The notes under the pieces: model-generated
Database searches by the model: none
Told to the model about the DNA's origin: nothing
What the model saw: only the letters and a program-made list of their open reading frames with translations
From: a bacterium
Lineage (GTDB): Bacteria; Patescibacteria; Dojkabacteria; SC72
DNA: 10,917 nucleotides
Reading direction: 5' to 3'
Assembly: GCA_029553845.1 (NCBI GenBank)
Contig: JAKPKF010000158.1
Span: 1 to 10,917, forward strand
In this document: one piece after another, positions 1 through 7,965 of the stretch
Layout of the letters: each line of letters starts with the position of its first letter
How positions within the stretch are numbered: the first letter of the stretch is position 1
Program-made: the position numbers and the translations under genes

Positions 1-1
1 T

Positions 2-3000
2 GTTAAAGGTGAATATGGCGCAAACAACGTACAACACAATATGGAACTTACTCTATTCGTTGTTGCTGATTTAGCTAACAATGCTTTCAATAGAGTACAA
101 ATGGCAAGAGATATCGTTGAATCTTACCTACTTCCTTATACTTCAGAAGTAGAAAAAGTTTCAGCTGATTTAGCTTTAGCTGCTGAAATTGCTGGCGTTG
201 AAATTGTATACACAAGCAATGCTAAACAAATTATTAGCAATGAAGGTGCATATGTACGCCCACTTGATGACACTAAAGTTAACTTAGCAGTTATGTATAA
301 GTATCAAATTCCTGGTGGCGAATTATACACAGAGTCAACAGCTTATGATGTATACGCTAATGGATATAGTGCAGAAGAAAAAATGGAATACATTGTTAAT
401 GAGGGTTCACTTGCTTTCTTAAATGGATATGCAAGTAACGTAAGCATTAACTTACCAGCTGCAGATGACAAATTTGATGCTAAATTAACTTATGTTTCAG
501 ACAAACCAGAAGTTTATGATAACGCTGGTAAATATGCTAATCAAGCATTAGAGGAAGCTACTGTAGTTACATATACAGTTACTTTCGAATACCGTGGACA
601 AGTTTTAGGAACAAAAGAAATTGCAGTTACTGCAAATATTCCTTCAGTTGCTTCAAAAGCAGCTAATGCTTTCGCAGAAGATAACGACGTTCCTGCTCAT
701 TTCCCTTACGGTGTTAAAGGTAGAGAAGGTGGAAACAAACTTCCTGGACTTGTTGCTCAACAAGTAGTTGGCGAAGATTTAGCTAACGTTACTTGGGAAG
801 CTTTAGAACCTGAACTATTCTCAGAAGGCTTTGTATTAAACGCACAATATTTAAGATATCGTGAAACAGCATTAAAAGCTACTTTCACAAATGCAGCTGA
901 TGAAGAAGATAAAGCTGAATTAGAAATCGTTATTAATATTGGTGCTGGAAAAACTAAAGATGATATTATTGTTGCTGGACGTTTCTCACAACAATCATCA
1001 CAAGTTTATAAAGAAAAATGTGATACATTAAATCTATTCTCACATTTTGACCCTATGGTTGGTACTGTAACAGGTGCTTTCCCAACATATTACTCAGGTT
1101 ATATGTTCTCAATTCAAGGTGAATTTAGACCGAATCCATTAAATCCTGATAGTGAAATTTTCTATCAAGGAGAAGATGCTAGTAGAAGTAACCTATATAT
1201 TAGACATGACTCAGTAATTTATGTTTCAGGTAAGAAAGAGAGTGGTGAAGGTATCTTTGATAATAGTGTAGTAAGAGACGGTACTGGCGGTAACTGGCCT
1301 GTATTATATGTTAACTATACTGAAGAAGCTGTATTAGTTCCGTTTGCTGTACACGTTACAGGAAAAGGCTCAGATGGAGAACCAATTGTATCAACTGGAT
1401 TTCTTCGTGAAGGCGATTTAACAGTAGACGGATATAGAACTTGTTTCATCGTTAACTTAGAAACAGGTGAAGTAGTATCTGGTAATGGTAAAGGTGGATT
1501 ACAATTTATTTATCCAGCAGGAACAAAATATCTTAACTTACCTGCAAACCATGCTATTTACTGTCCAAGAACACAATCAAACAACGCTATCTATAATGGC
1601 GTATTCTGTGTACAAGGAACTTATTTAGAAGTTAATCATCATGATTTACATCCAAAGAATAGCTACTTCATTAACACAGCTAATAATTTATTAGAAGGTG
1701 CTGAAGCTTCAATCGCTAAATTAGAAGCTGGCGAAGCATTAGCTGAAGGTGATGCTAACCCAGTAACAGCTTTAAAGAATGCTATTGCAAGAGCAAGTAA
1801 CGCTAAATTATCAGAAGCTGAAAAAGCTGGTTTTAATAATGCAAAATATTTAGAATTAGCTGCTCGTTATGCTGCTTTATTTGATGTTGAATTAGCTGCT
1901 TTAAAAGCTAGCAAAGGCGAAATTGGCTTCTATATGGAAGACTATGTAGTTGCATTACAAGCTGCTTATGACAAATATGCAGGTTTACCTGAAGCTGCTC
2001 AAAATGCACTTGCAATGAAAGCATGGCTTTTAGCTGAAAAAGCACTTTACTTAGACGTTAACTGGACTATTACATATCACTTAAATGGTGGTTCAAGTTA
2101 CGCAGATTCTAAAGCAAAAGTTGTAGATTTATTCTTTGAAGCTTTATATAACCATTTATTAGCATACGGATTTAATGATTGGGTATCTCAAAAACATGAT
2201 GCTGAAGGAGCAGTTGTAGATCCAAACGTTACACACACATTACCTTCACTTCCTGAGTTTAAGAACCCAGATTCAAATCATCCAGACGCATTCATTAACT
2301 TAATGAAAGGTGATGATGGTGGATACCAAGTAACAACTCAAGCGAAAGATCCAGATCACTTTGCATTAGAATGGTTATTTAAATTATATAAACCTATTGA
2401 AGGTGAAATTAATCCAGACTATAAGAAACTTGAAGCTAATGAAAAACATTTCTTCAATAATGTAGATAATGCTATTTGGCAAGACTTTATGTTAATTATT
2501 GAAGAAACATATTTAGCAGGTTCAGGTGGCTCAAACGTTACTGCTATTAGAGATATTTATAATAGACCTGGCGTTCCTGTTAAAGACGTATTAACTGGAC
2601 CTGAGGGTACATTTAGATTTGCTGCTGATAGAAAAGGTTGGAATTCAAACGTATGGGTTACAGAAGAAACTATTAAGAACTGGATTGGATCATATAGACA
2701 TATTACACAATATGTATTCAATATGAATTTAGCAAGTGGTAATGCTACTGACTTAGCATTGTATCCACAAAATACACATCCAATTCCTTCTGCAGAAGCA
2801 GCTGCTAAAATTAATAATGGTACAGCTAATAAATATAACGTAGCAACAACTGAATTTATGGTACCACAACTAGTTAAACCATTTATGTTGTTTGATGGTT
2901 GGTATTTAGATGAAGAATTCACTCAACCTGTTGAATGGTCAGTTGCTGGTTTAGGACAACAAGATGTAGATGTATACGCTAAATTTGTTGGTGATCCAGC

Positions 3001-6000
3001 ACATGCGAAGAAAGTTACAATCGCATCAGAACCTGCAGTTGAAGTTATGGTTCCTTATGGCGACAAATTAGTTGTTCCAGCTGTTCCAGCTCCAGAAGGC
3101 AAAGTATTTGTAGGTTTATGCACAGATGCAACATTAAACAACGATTATGATTTAAATACAGTTGTTATTGAACCATTTACTTTATATCCTAAATATGTAG
3201 ATGCTGCAGAAGTTTACGTTGTAGAATTTGTTTCTAACGTAGAAGGCGTTGCAATTGCAGATCAAATTATTGCAGCAGATGCAGCTGATAAGAAAGCAGT
3301 TGAACCTGCTGTAGTAAATCCTGGATATAAATTAGTTGGTTGGTATAAAGATGAAGCTTGCTCAGAAGGTCAAGAATTTGACTTTGATCAAGACGTTGCA
3401 GGAAACTTAAAACTTTATGCTAAATGGGGACAAACATTTGATATTGAATTTGATGCCGGTTTATTAGGATATGCAATTCCAAAACAATCTTTATTACCAG
3501 GCGAAAAAGCTGTAGAACCTGCTGTAGTTTACGAAGGCTACTCAGTTGAAGGCTGGTATAAAGAAAAAGCATTTGCAAATAAATTTGACTTTGATGTTGC
3601 TCCAGAAGGAAGCTTAAAACTATATGCAAAATTAGTTATTAATCAACATACATTAACATTTGATAATGAAGGTACTGCATTAGAACCATTCACAGCTAAC
3701 TATGGTGCTGCGATTGTATTCCCTGCAGATCCTGTAAAAGAACATTACGAATTCTTAGGTTGGTATTATAAGAATGCTGATAATGTAGAAGTGAAATTCG
3801 TTGCAATGGCTATGCCAGATGCAAGCTTAGCATTATATTCTAAGTATGCACCTGTTGAATACACTATTACATTATTAAGCCCTGATTATTCAATCTATTC
3901 TCCTAATAAGGATGATTTATTAGTTGATTTATTCACTGATTACCATGCTTACTTAGGACGTACAGATAGTCTATCAGACTTTATGCATGGAGCAGGAAAT
4001 ACAACTGGTTATAATGGTCCATGGCAACGTGTTAAGAAATTCTATGATATGTATAATCCAAGAGTTCAAAATGACGCACTAGGTGTTATGGTAGCAGATG
4101 CTAGATACTATGACAAATGGTTACCATTATTTGATCACCTTGATAGAATGGTTACAATGATCAATTCATCTCAATCTATGTGGGGATCAAATTGGACTGG
4201 AAATATTAGAATTGCTGAATGGGTTAAAGAAACAGGAACTAATATGGGTAAACTACCATATATCAATATGTTACCATTAGCTCCAACTGAAATTAAATAT
4301 ACATTTGAAGATGAAGTAGTATTACCTAAATTATTACAATCTGCTCCTAAATCAGTAGGAATGTTTGTAGGTTGGTTCCATGAGGTAGACGGAGAACTTG
4401 TAAAAGTTTCAACATTACCTGAAGGATCGTTCGGTAACATAACACTTCATGCTGTAATTTTATCTCCTGAATACGAAGTAAAATATTATGATGGAAGTAC
4501 TTTATTAGAAAAAGAACTTCTAGGCGTAGGACAAAAGATTTCATTAGTAGCTCCAGAAAAAGCAAATCATGATTTTGGTGGCTGGTACTTAGATGCTGGT
4601 TTTGGCCAAGAATATGATGCAGATGCGATCGTTGCTGCTGATTTAACATTATATGCAAAATTCACACCTGTTAATAGAACATTAACATTTGAAGAAAATG
4701 GTGGATCTGCAGTTGCTGATATTACAGTTCCTCACGGAACAGTAGTACCTGAACCAGCAATAGAAAAAGAAGGATTCACATTTGGTGGTTGGTACAAAGA
4801 AGCTGCGTTAAATAACTTATATGATTTTAGCGCTCCAGTAGAAGCTAGTGCAACTCTATATGCTAAGTGGACAGAAACTCAAGTTACATTGACATTCGAT
4901 TCACAAGGCGGACCAGAAGTTCCTGCAGTTACTAAAGTTTATAACTCATTATTTGAAGCTCCAGCAGCTCCATTTAGAGTGGGATATGAATTTAAAGGCT
5001 GGTTTGACCAAGCAGGTGTAAATGAACATGACTTTACTTTACCATTAAAAGCAGATACAACAGTTTATGCAAAATGGGAAGCTAAAGATCCAGTAAACGT
5101 AGTATTTGATATTATTAGTGGTACTGTAACAGTTTCTGTAACAGTAGAATGGGGTACAACAGTTGCTCAACCAGAAGAAAATCCAACATATGAAGGCCGC
5201 GAATTCAAAGGCTGGTATTCTAAGGCAACTTGCTTAGAAGGCGAAGAATTTAACTTCCCTGTTGTAGTAACTGAAGATACTACTATCTATGCTAAATGGA
5301 CAATGATTCAAACTTCAGTAACTTTCAATTTCAACTATGAAGGTAAAGAACCTGTAGTTAAAACTGGAGACTGGGGTAGACCAGAAGAACCACTTGCTGG
5401 CGATGATGTTGCAAGAACAGGATATAACTTCTTAGGCTGGTATGAAAATGCAGAAGGATTAGGAGATCCATACAATTTCTATACTAACCCTATTAAAGAA
5501 GATATTGAAGTTTTCGCTAAATATAGTCCTTTAGCAATCAAAGTATCATTTAATGCTAATGGCGCAGCTCCTGGAGATCCTGCAGCTATTGACACATTCT
5601 ATGATCAAATAATTGCTGAACCACAAGGTTTAACATATGAAAATAAAGTACTTGATGGTTGGTATGTAAGTCCACTATTTGAAGGAGAAAAATTCGATTT
5701 TGCACAACCTATCAATCAACTTGCTGACTTTACATTACATGCTAAGTGGGTACCTACTCCAAGAACAGTTTCATTCGACACATTAGCTGATGGCGTTGTA
5801 GTTGCTCCTGTAGTTGTTCCACATGGCGATAAATTACAAAAACCAGCTGATCCAGAAAGATATGGATATACATTTAGTGCTTGGTATAAGAATCCAGGAT
5901 TAACTGAATTATATGCGTTTGACGCAGCAGGTTTATCAGTAGAAACAGTTGAAGCAGATATGACATTATATGCTGCTTGGACAATTAAGCAATATGATGT

Positions 6001-7540
6001 AACATTTGATGATCAATATGCATTGATATTAACGGCACCATATGAACATGGTACTAAATTAACACCACCAACAATCGTTCTGCCAAAACCAGGACACGAT
6101 TTCGGCGGCTGGTATAAGAATGCAGGTTGTTCAGAAGACCAAAAATGGGATTTCGCAACTGACGAAGTTGTTGAAGAAATGACATTATATGGTAAATGGG
6201 TTATCCAACAAACAACATTGACATTCAATGTAGGTCTTGGTGACGCAATGGAAGCTAACGTAGGTGATTGGGGTAGAGAAATTAAAGCAACAGATATTGC
6301 TACACCAACATATACAGGACGTAACTTCTTAGGATGGCATCATGATCAAGATTGCTTAGATCCTGTTAAACCAGAAGATTATCCATTAGTAATGACAGTT
6401 GATAAGATTATCTATGCTAAATGGGAATTAAAAGATGTATCTGTAACATTTGACTATGAAGCAATCGGAGGCGGAACTCTAGTTCTAAATGGAAAATATG
6501 GTGACGTATTAGGTTTACCAAATCCAGCAGACGTTCCAGCAACTCCACTTGGCAAAACATTTGAAGGATACTTTGTAAGTCTTGAAGAAGGCGCAGCTGA
6601 ATACATTGGCAATGAAGAAATTCATGGCGATGATACAGTATATGCAATATATTCAATTGTTCAAGTTACATTGACATTCAAGAAATATAATGGAGAAGCT
6701 GACGATACAGAAACTAAGGATTACAACTCAACATTTACAAGACCAGCAGATCCTGTAAAAGAAGGACATACATTTAAAGATTGGTATAATGATGCAGATG
6801 GTATGGGAGGCTTGTTCGACTTTAGTACAGCATTAATTGCAGACAAGACAATTCATGCTGCGTGGGATATTAATCAAACTGTATTAACTTATGAAGTTAA
6901 TGGTGGAGATGCAATTCCTGCAGATTCAGGCGACTGGGGTAGAAATATTGCTGCACTTCCTGAACCTCCTGTTATAAAGAGAGAAGGACATGATTTCAAA
7001 GGTTGGTATCATGACAGTGCTTTAACTAATCCAGTTGTAGCAGATGACTTCCCTATCGTGTTGAAGGCAGATAAGACTGTTTACGCTAAATGGGAAATTC
7101 AAACTATGACATTAGAATTCGATTCAAATGGCGGTAGTTTAATTGCTACAGTATCAGTTCCTTGGGGTACAATTGTTGTTCAACCAGAAGCTCCTATAAG
7201 AAAGAGCTTATATGGAGATCCAGCAAAACCTAACTACATCTTCATGGGTTGGTATATTGAGAAGAATCCGGCTGATTGTGAAACAGCTGAAAAATACGAT
7301 TTCACAAAACCATTAAAAGAACACAAAAAGATTTATGCTCACTGGCACGCAAATACAGCAGAATACGAAGCATTCTTAGCAGAAGTTAATGAAGCAGACT
7401 ATACTGCTCTATCATGGGCAACATATATGCTAGAAGTTAATAGTCATAACCCAATTGGATGCAAGACTTATCAATATATTTATGAGACTGCTATGCCAGC
7501 TATTTCAGCTGCAAGAGCGTTCTTATACATGCCGAATTAA
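2..7540 (+). CDS. Giant InlB-type B-repeat surface protein, 5' partial
   Basis: The frame is open to the left edge, so the true start and any signal peptide lie outside. The ATG at 41 has no Shine-Dalgarno sequence and sits inside continuous coding. Residue numbers count from that Met. Residues ~38-110 and ~108-205 look like atypical bacterial Ig domains (strand-rich, TYVSDKPEVYDNAGKY-type core), and ~225-310 may be a third. Residues ~310-555 are beta-rich and not recognised. Residues ~560-672 are Ala/Glu/Leu-rich helices. Residues ~674-2436 are about 19 B-repeats (Flg_new / Listeria-Bacteroides family) with the pattern TLTF-NGG, P--PV-GY-F-GWY and LYAKW. Residues ~2437-2495 form a FIVAR-like helical module. 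The family is typically extracellular, in adhesins and glycan-binding proteins, so a surface or secreted role is inferred. No LPXTG or membrane anchor is seen. The last residues (MPN) probably lie beyond an out-of-frame junction, so the natural C-terminus may be lost. The exact ligand or function is unknown. Confidence 0.85.
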   Translation, partial: VKGEYGANNVQHNMELTLFVVADLANNAFNRVQMARDIVESYLLPYTSEVEKVSADLALAAEIAGVEIVYTSNAKQIISNEGAYVRPLDDTKVNLAVMYKYQIPGGELYTESTAYDVYANGYSAEEKMEYIVNEGSLAFLNGYASNVSINLPAADDKFDAKLTYVSDKPEVYDNAGKYANQALEEATVVTYTVTFEYRGQVLGTKEIAVTANIPSVASKAANAFAEDNDVPAHFPYGVKGREGGNKLPGLVAQQVVGEDLANVTWEALEPELFSEGFVLNAQYLRYRETALKATFTNAADEEDKAELEIVINIGAGKTKDDIIVAGRFSQQSSQVYKEKCDTLNLFSHFDPMVGTVTGAFPTYYSGYMFSIQGEFRPNPLNPDSEIFYQGEDASRSNLYIRHDSVIYVSGKKESGEGIFDNSVVRDGTGGNWPVLYVNYTEEAVLVPFAVHVTGKGSDGEPIVSTGFLREGDLTVDGYRTCFIVNLETGEVVSGNGKGGLQFIYPAGTKYLNLPANHAIYCPRTQSNNAIYNGVFCVQGTYLEVNHHDLHPKNSYFINTANNLLEGAEASIAKLEAGEALAEGDANPVTALKNAIARASNAKLSEAEKAGFNNAKYLELAARYAALFDVELAALKASKGEIGFYMEDYVVALQAAYDKYAGLPEAAQNALAMKAWLLAEKALYLDVNWTITYHLNGGSSYADSKAKVVDLFFEALYNHLLAYGFNDWVSQKHDAEGAVVDPNVTHTLPSLPEFKNPDSNHPDAFINLMKGDDGGYQVTTQAKDPDHFALEWLFKLYKPIEGEINPDYKKLEANEKHFFNNVDNAIWQDFMLIIEETYLAGSGGSNVTAIRDIYNRPGVPVKDVLTGPEGTFRFAADRKGWNSNVWVTEETIKNWIGSYRHITQYVFNMNLASGNATDLALYPQNTHPIPSAEAAAKINNGTANKYNVATTEFMVPQLVKPFMLFDGWYLDEEFTQPVEWSVAGLGQQDVDVYAKFVGDPAHAKKVTIASEPAVEVMVPYGDKLVVPAVPAPEGKVFVGLCTDATLNNDYDLNTVVIEPFTLYPKYVDAAEVYVVEFVSNVEGVAIADQIIAADAADKKAVEPAVVNPGYKLVGWYKDEACSEGQEFDFDQDVAGNLKLYAKWGQTFDIEFDAGLLGYAIPKQSLLPGEKAVEPAVVYEGYSVEGWYKEKAFANKFDFDVAPEGSLKLYAKLVINQHTLTFDNEGTALEPFTANYGAAIVFPADPVKEHYEFLGWYYKNADNVEVKFVAMAMPDASLALYSKYAPVEYTITLLSPDYSIYSPNKDDLLVDLFTDYHAYLGRTDSLSDFMHGAGNTTGYNGPWQRVKKFYDMYNPRVQNDALGVMVADARYYDKWLPLFDHLDRMVTMINSSQSMWGSNWTGNIRIAEWVKETGTNMGKLPYINMLPLAPTEIKYTFEDEVVLPKLLQSAPKSVGMFVGWFHEVDGELVKVSTLPEGSFGNITLHAVILSPEYEVKYYDGSTLLEKELLGVGQKISLVAPEKANHDFGGWYLDAGFGQEYDADAIVAADLTLYAKFTPVNRTLTFEENGGSAVADITVPHGTVVPEPAIEKEGFTFGGWYKEAALNNLYDFSAPVEASATLYAKWTETQVTLTFDSQGGPEVPAVTKVYNSLFEAPAAPFRVGYEFKGWFDQAGVNEHDFTLPLKADTTVYAKWEAKDPVNVVFDIISGTVTVSVTVEWGTTVAQPEENPTYEGREFKGWYSKATCLEGEEFNFPVVVTEDTTIYAKWTMIQTSVTFNFNYEGKEPVVKTGDWGRPEEPLAGDDVARTGYNFLGWYENAEGLGDPYNFYTNPIKEDIEVFAKYSPLAIKVSFNANGAAPGDPAAIDTFYDQIIAEPQGLTYENKVLDGWYVSPLFEGEKFDFAQPINQLADFTLHAKWVPTPRTVSFDTLADGVVVAPVVVPHGDKLQKPADPERYGYTFSAWYKNPGLTELYAFDAAGLSVETVEADMTLYAAWTIKQYDVTFDDQYALILTAPYEHGTKLTPPTIVLPKPGHDFGGWYKNAGCSEDQKWDFATDEVVEEMTLYGKWVIQQTTLTFNVGLGDAMEANVGDWGREIKATDIATPTYTGRNFLGWHHDQDCLDPVKPEDYPLVMTVDKIIYAKWELKDVSVTFDYEAIGGGTLVLNGKYGDVLGLPNPADVPATPLGKTFEGYFVSLEEGAAEYIGNEEIHGDDTVYAIYSIVQVTLTFKKYNGEADDTETKDYNSTFTRPADPVKEGHTFKDWYNDADGMGGLFDFSTALIADKTIHAAWDINQTVLTYEVNGGDAIPADSGDWGRNIAALPEPPVIKREGHDFKGWYHDSALTNPVVADDFPIVLKADKTVYAKWEIQTMTLEFDSNGGSLIATVSVPWGTIVVQPEAPIRKSLYGDPAKPNYIFMGWYIEKNPADCETAEKYDFTKPLKEHKKIYAHWHANTAEYEAFLAEVNEADYTALSWATYMLEVNSHNPIGCKTYQYIYETAMPAISAARAFLYMPN
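2093..2870 (+). other. Helical insertion domain splitting the first B-repeat (~260 residues)
   Basis: The first strand of a B-repeat (TITYHLNGGS) is at residues ~676-685. Its second half (FMLFDGWY through VYAKF) appears only at residues ~948-981. Between them lie about 260 residues that do not look like a B-repeat. They contain predicted helical stretches such as VVDLFFEALYNHLLAYG, several Trp/Phe/Tyr-rich segments (FFNNVDNAIWQDFM) and a WNSNVWVTEETIKNWIG segment. A shorter related insertion sits in the repeat at 3851. The boundaries are my estimate. Function is unknown; a binding domain presented on a repeat scaffold is an inference. Confidence 0.55.
3896..4315 (+). other. Second, shorter insertion domain inside a B-repeat (~140 residues)
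   Basis: A B-repeat opens at residue ~1271 with EYTITLLSPDY but reaches its GWF only at W1445. The intervening residues ~1286-1425 share motifs, in the same order, with the insertion at 2093-2870. LLVDLFTDYHAYLG matches VVDLFFEALYNHLLAYG, ARYYDKWLPLFDHLDRM resembles KHFFNNVDNAIWQDFM, and WGSNWTGNIRIAEWVKETG resembles WNSNVWVTEETIKNWIG. This points to a recurring domain that lives inside B-repeats. It is about 120 residues shorter than the first copy, mainly in the middle. No catalytic motif is evident. Confidence 0.5.
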
Positions 7541-7602
7541 TTCTTTTAGAAAATGTTCAAAAGATTGGATATATTGAATTTAGTGGCAATACTATCAATG
7601 GT
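7515..7602 (+). pseudogene. Out-of-frame junction between B-repeat gene and beta-helix fragment
   Basis: In the frame of the upstream gene, FIVAR-like homology runs to about 7531 (IYETAMPAISAARAFLYM) and stops at TAA 7538-7540. In the -1 frame, the sequence from about 7531 (AELILLENVQKIGYIEFSGN) aligns with the end of the complete beta-helix at ~8713-8772 (EEFIKINGTGKLASVIFEGN). The downstream homology therefore begins at or before the upstream stop. The -1 frame is open from 7486. Relative to the intact downstream module, roughly 750 nt of beta-helix coding sequence is missing here. There is no ribosome binding site, promoter or terminator in the gap. The likeliest readings are a deletion that fused two parts out of frame, or an assembly collapse between similar modules. 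Confidence 0.6.
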
Positions 7603-7965
7603 ATGCATGCTACACAAAATGTTCTATCTATGGATATTGATGGTGTAGCTGGTTTAGAAGAATATGTTTATGTATCAAGACTAGATGCAGGAGCATATGG
7701 AGCATATGCACTTGAAAAAGTTGCAGAATTAGCTAAAGCAGAATTTGATAGTGGAGTAAGAGTTGCTGGATATCTAAGTGCAGCTGAAGCATTAGCTGTA
7801 TTTAATCCATTAGCAGAAGAAGTATATCCTTTAAATCAATATACACAATCAACTGCTGATGCATATGAAGCATTTATTAATGAGACAAATGTATTACTTA
7901 CAGGTAAAGAAATTTATGAAGCTACTTTAGCATTACCTATAGAGCAAGCTAAATTAATTAAGAAA
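7531..7965 (+). repeat. Diverged duplicate: beta-helix tail plus FIVAR-like module, copy 1
   Basis: This stretch encodes FSGNTI, then VAGYLSA, then QYTQSTADAYEAF and IYEATLALPIEQAKLIKK. It matches in order the segment at ~8713-9138 (FEGNVI, FAGYLAD, LYTVDSWTAYQQV, IYNATLNIKLAQADLVLK). Similarity is clear at protein level but diverged at DNA level, so the duplication is not recent. Copy 1 lacks the beta-helix body that precedes copy 2. Confidence 0.6.

Larger units (their letters stand above)
2060..7348 (+). repeat. Array of ~19 B-repeat (Listeria-Bacteroides repeat) coding units
   Basis: I count about 19 consecutive units, mostly 63-80 codons each. Each opens with a strand like TLTFDSQGG, continues through a Pro/Gly loop to GWY (or GWF/GWH), and ends with LYAKW or a variant. 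Approximate unit starts are 2060 (split), 3002, 3209, 3431, 3641, 3851 (split), 4466, 4667, 4874, 5084, 5303, 5528, 5753, 5984, 6203, 6428, 6656, 6869 and 7097. Four units lack the exact Gly-Trp: the unit at 3002 has VGL, 5753 has SAW, 6428 has GYF and 6656 has KDW. DNA identity between units is modest, so they are old duplications, not a recent expansion. These beta-grasp-like repeats usually act as rigid stalk or spacer modules in surface proteins. Confidence 0.85.

Noticed and set aside
41..43. ATG at 41 as the start of the large gene
   Set aside because: There is no Shine-Dalgarno sequence before it, and the frame is open with similar coding character back to position 2, so the gene is simply cut by the window edge.
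2557..4658. Several reverse-strand open frames of 69-121 codons
   Set aside because: They are antisense shadows of the repeat-rich gene, lack ribosome binding sites, and have unnatural composition. The same applies to those at 6013-6656.
2060..7348. Regularly spaced repeats as a possible CRISPR or satellite array
   Set aside because: The ~200-nt period reflects protein B-repeats in one open frame; DNA copies are diverged and there are no unique spacers.
7520..7545. Programmed -1 ribosomal frameshift joining the two surface-protein frames
   Set aside because: There is no slippery heptamer of the X XXY YYZ type in frame before the stop and no convincing downstream structure. The missing beta-helix body also argues for a deletion or assembly join.
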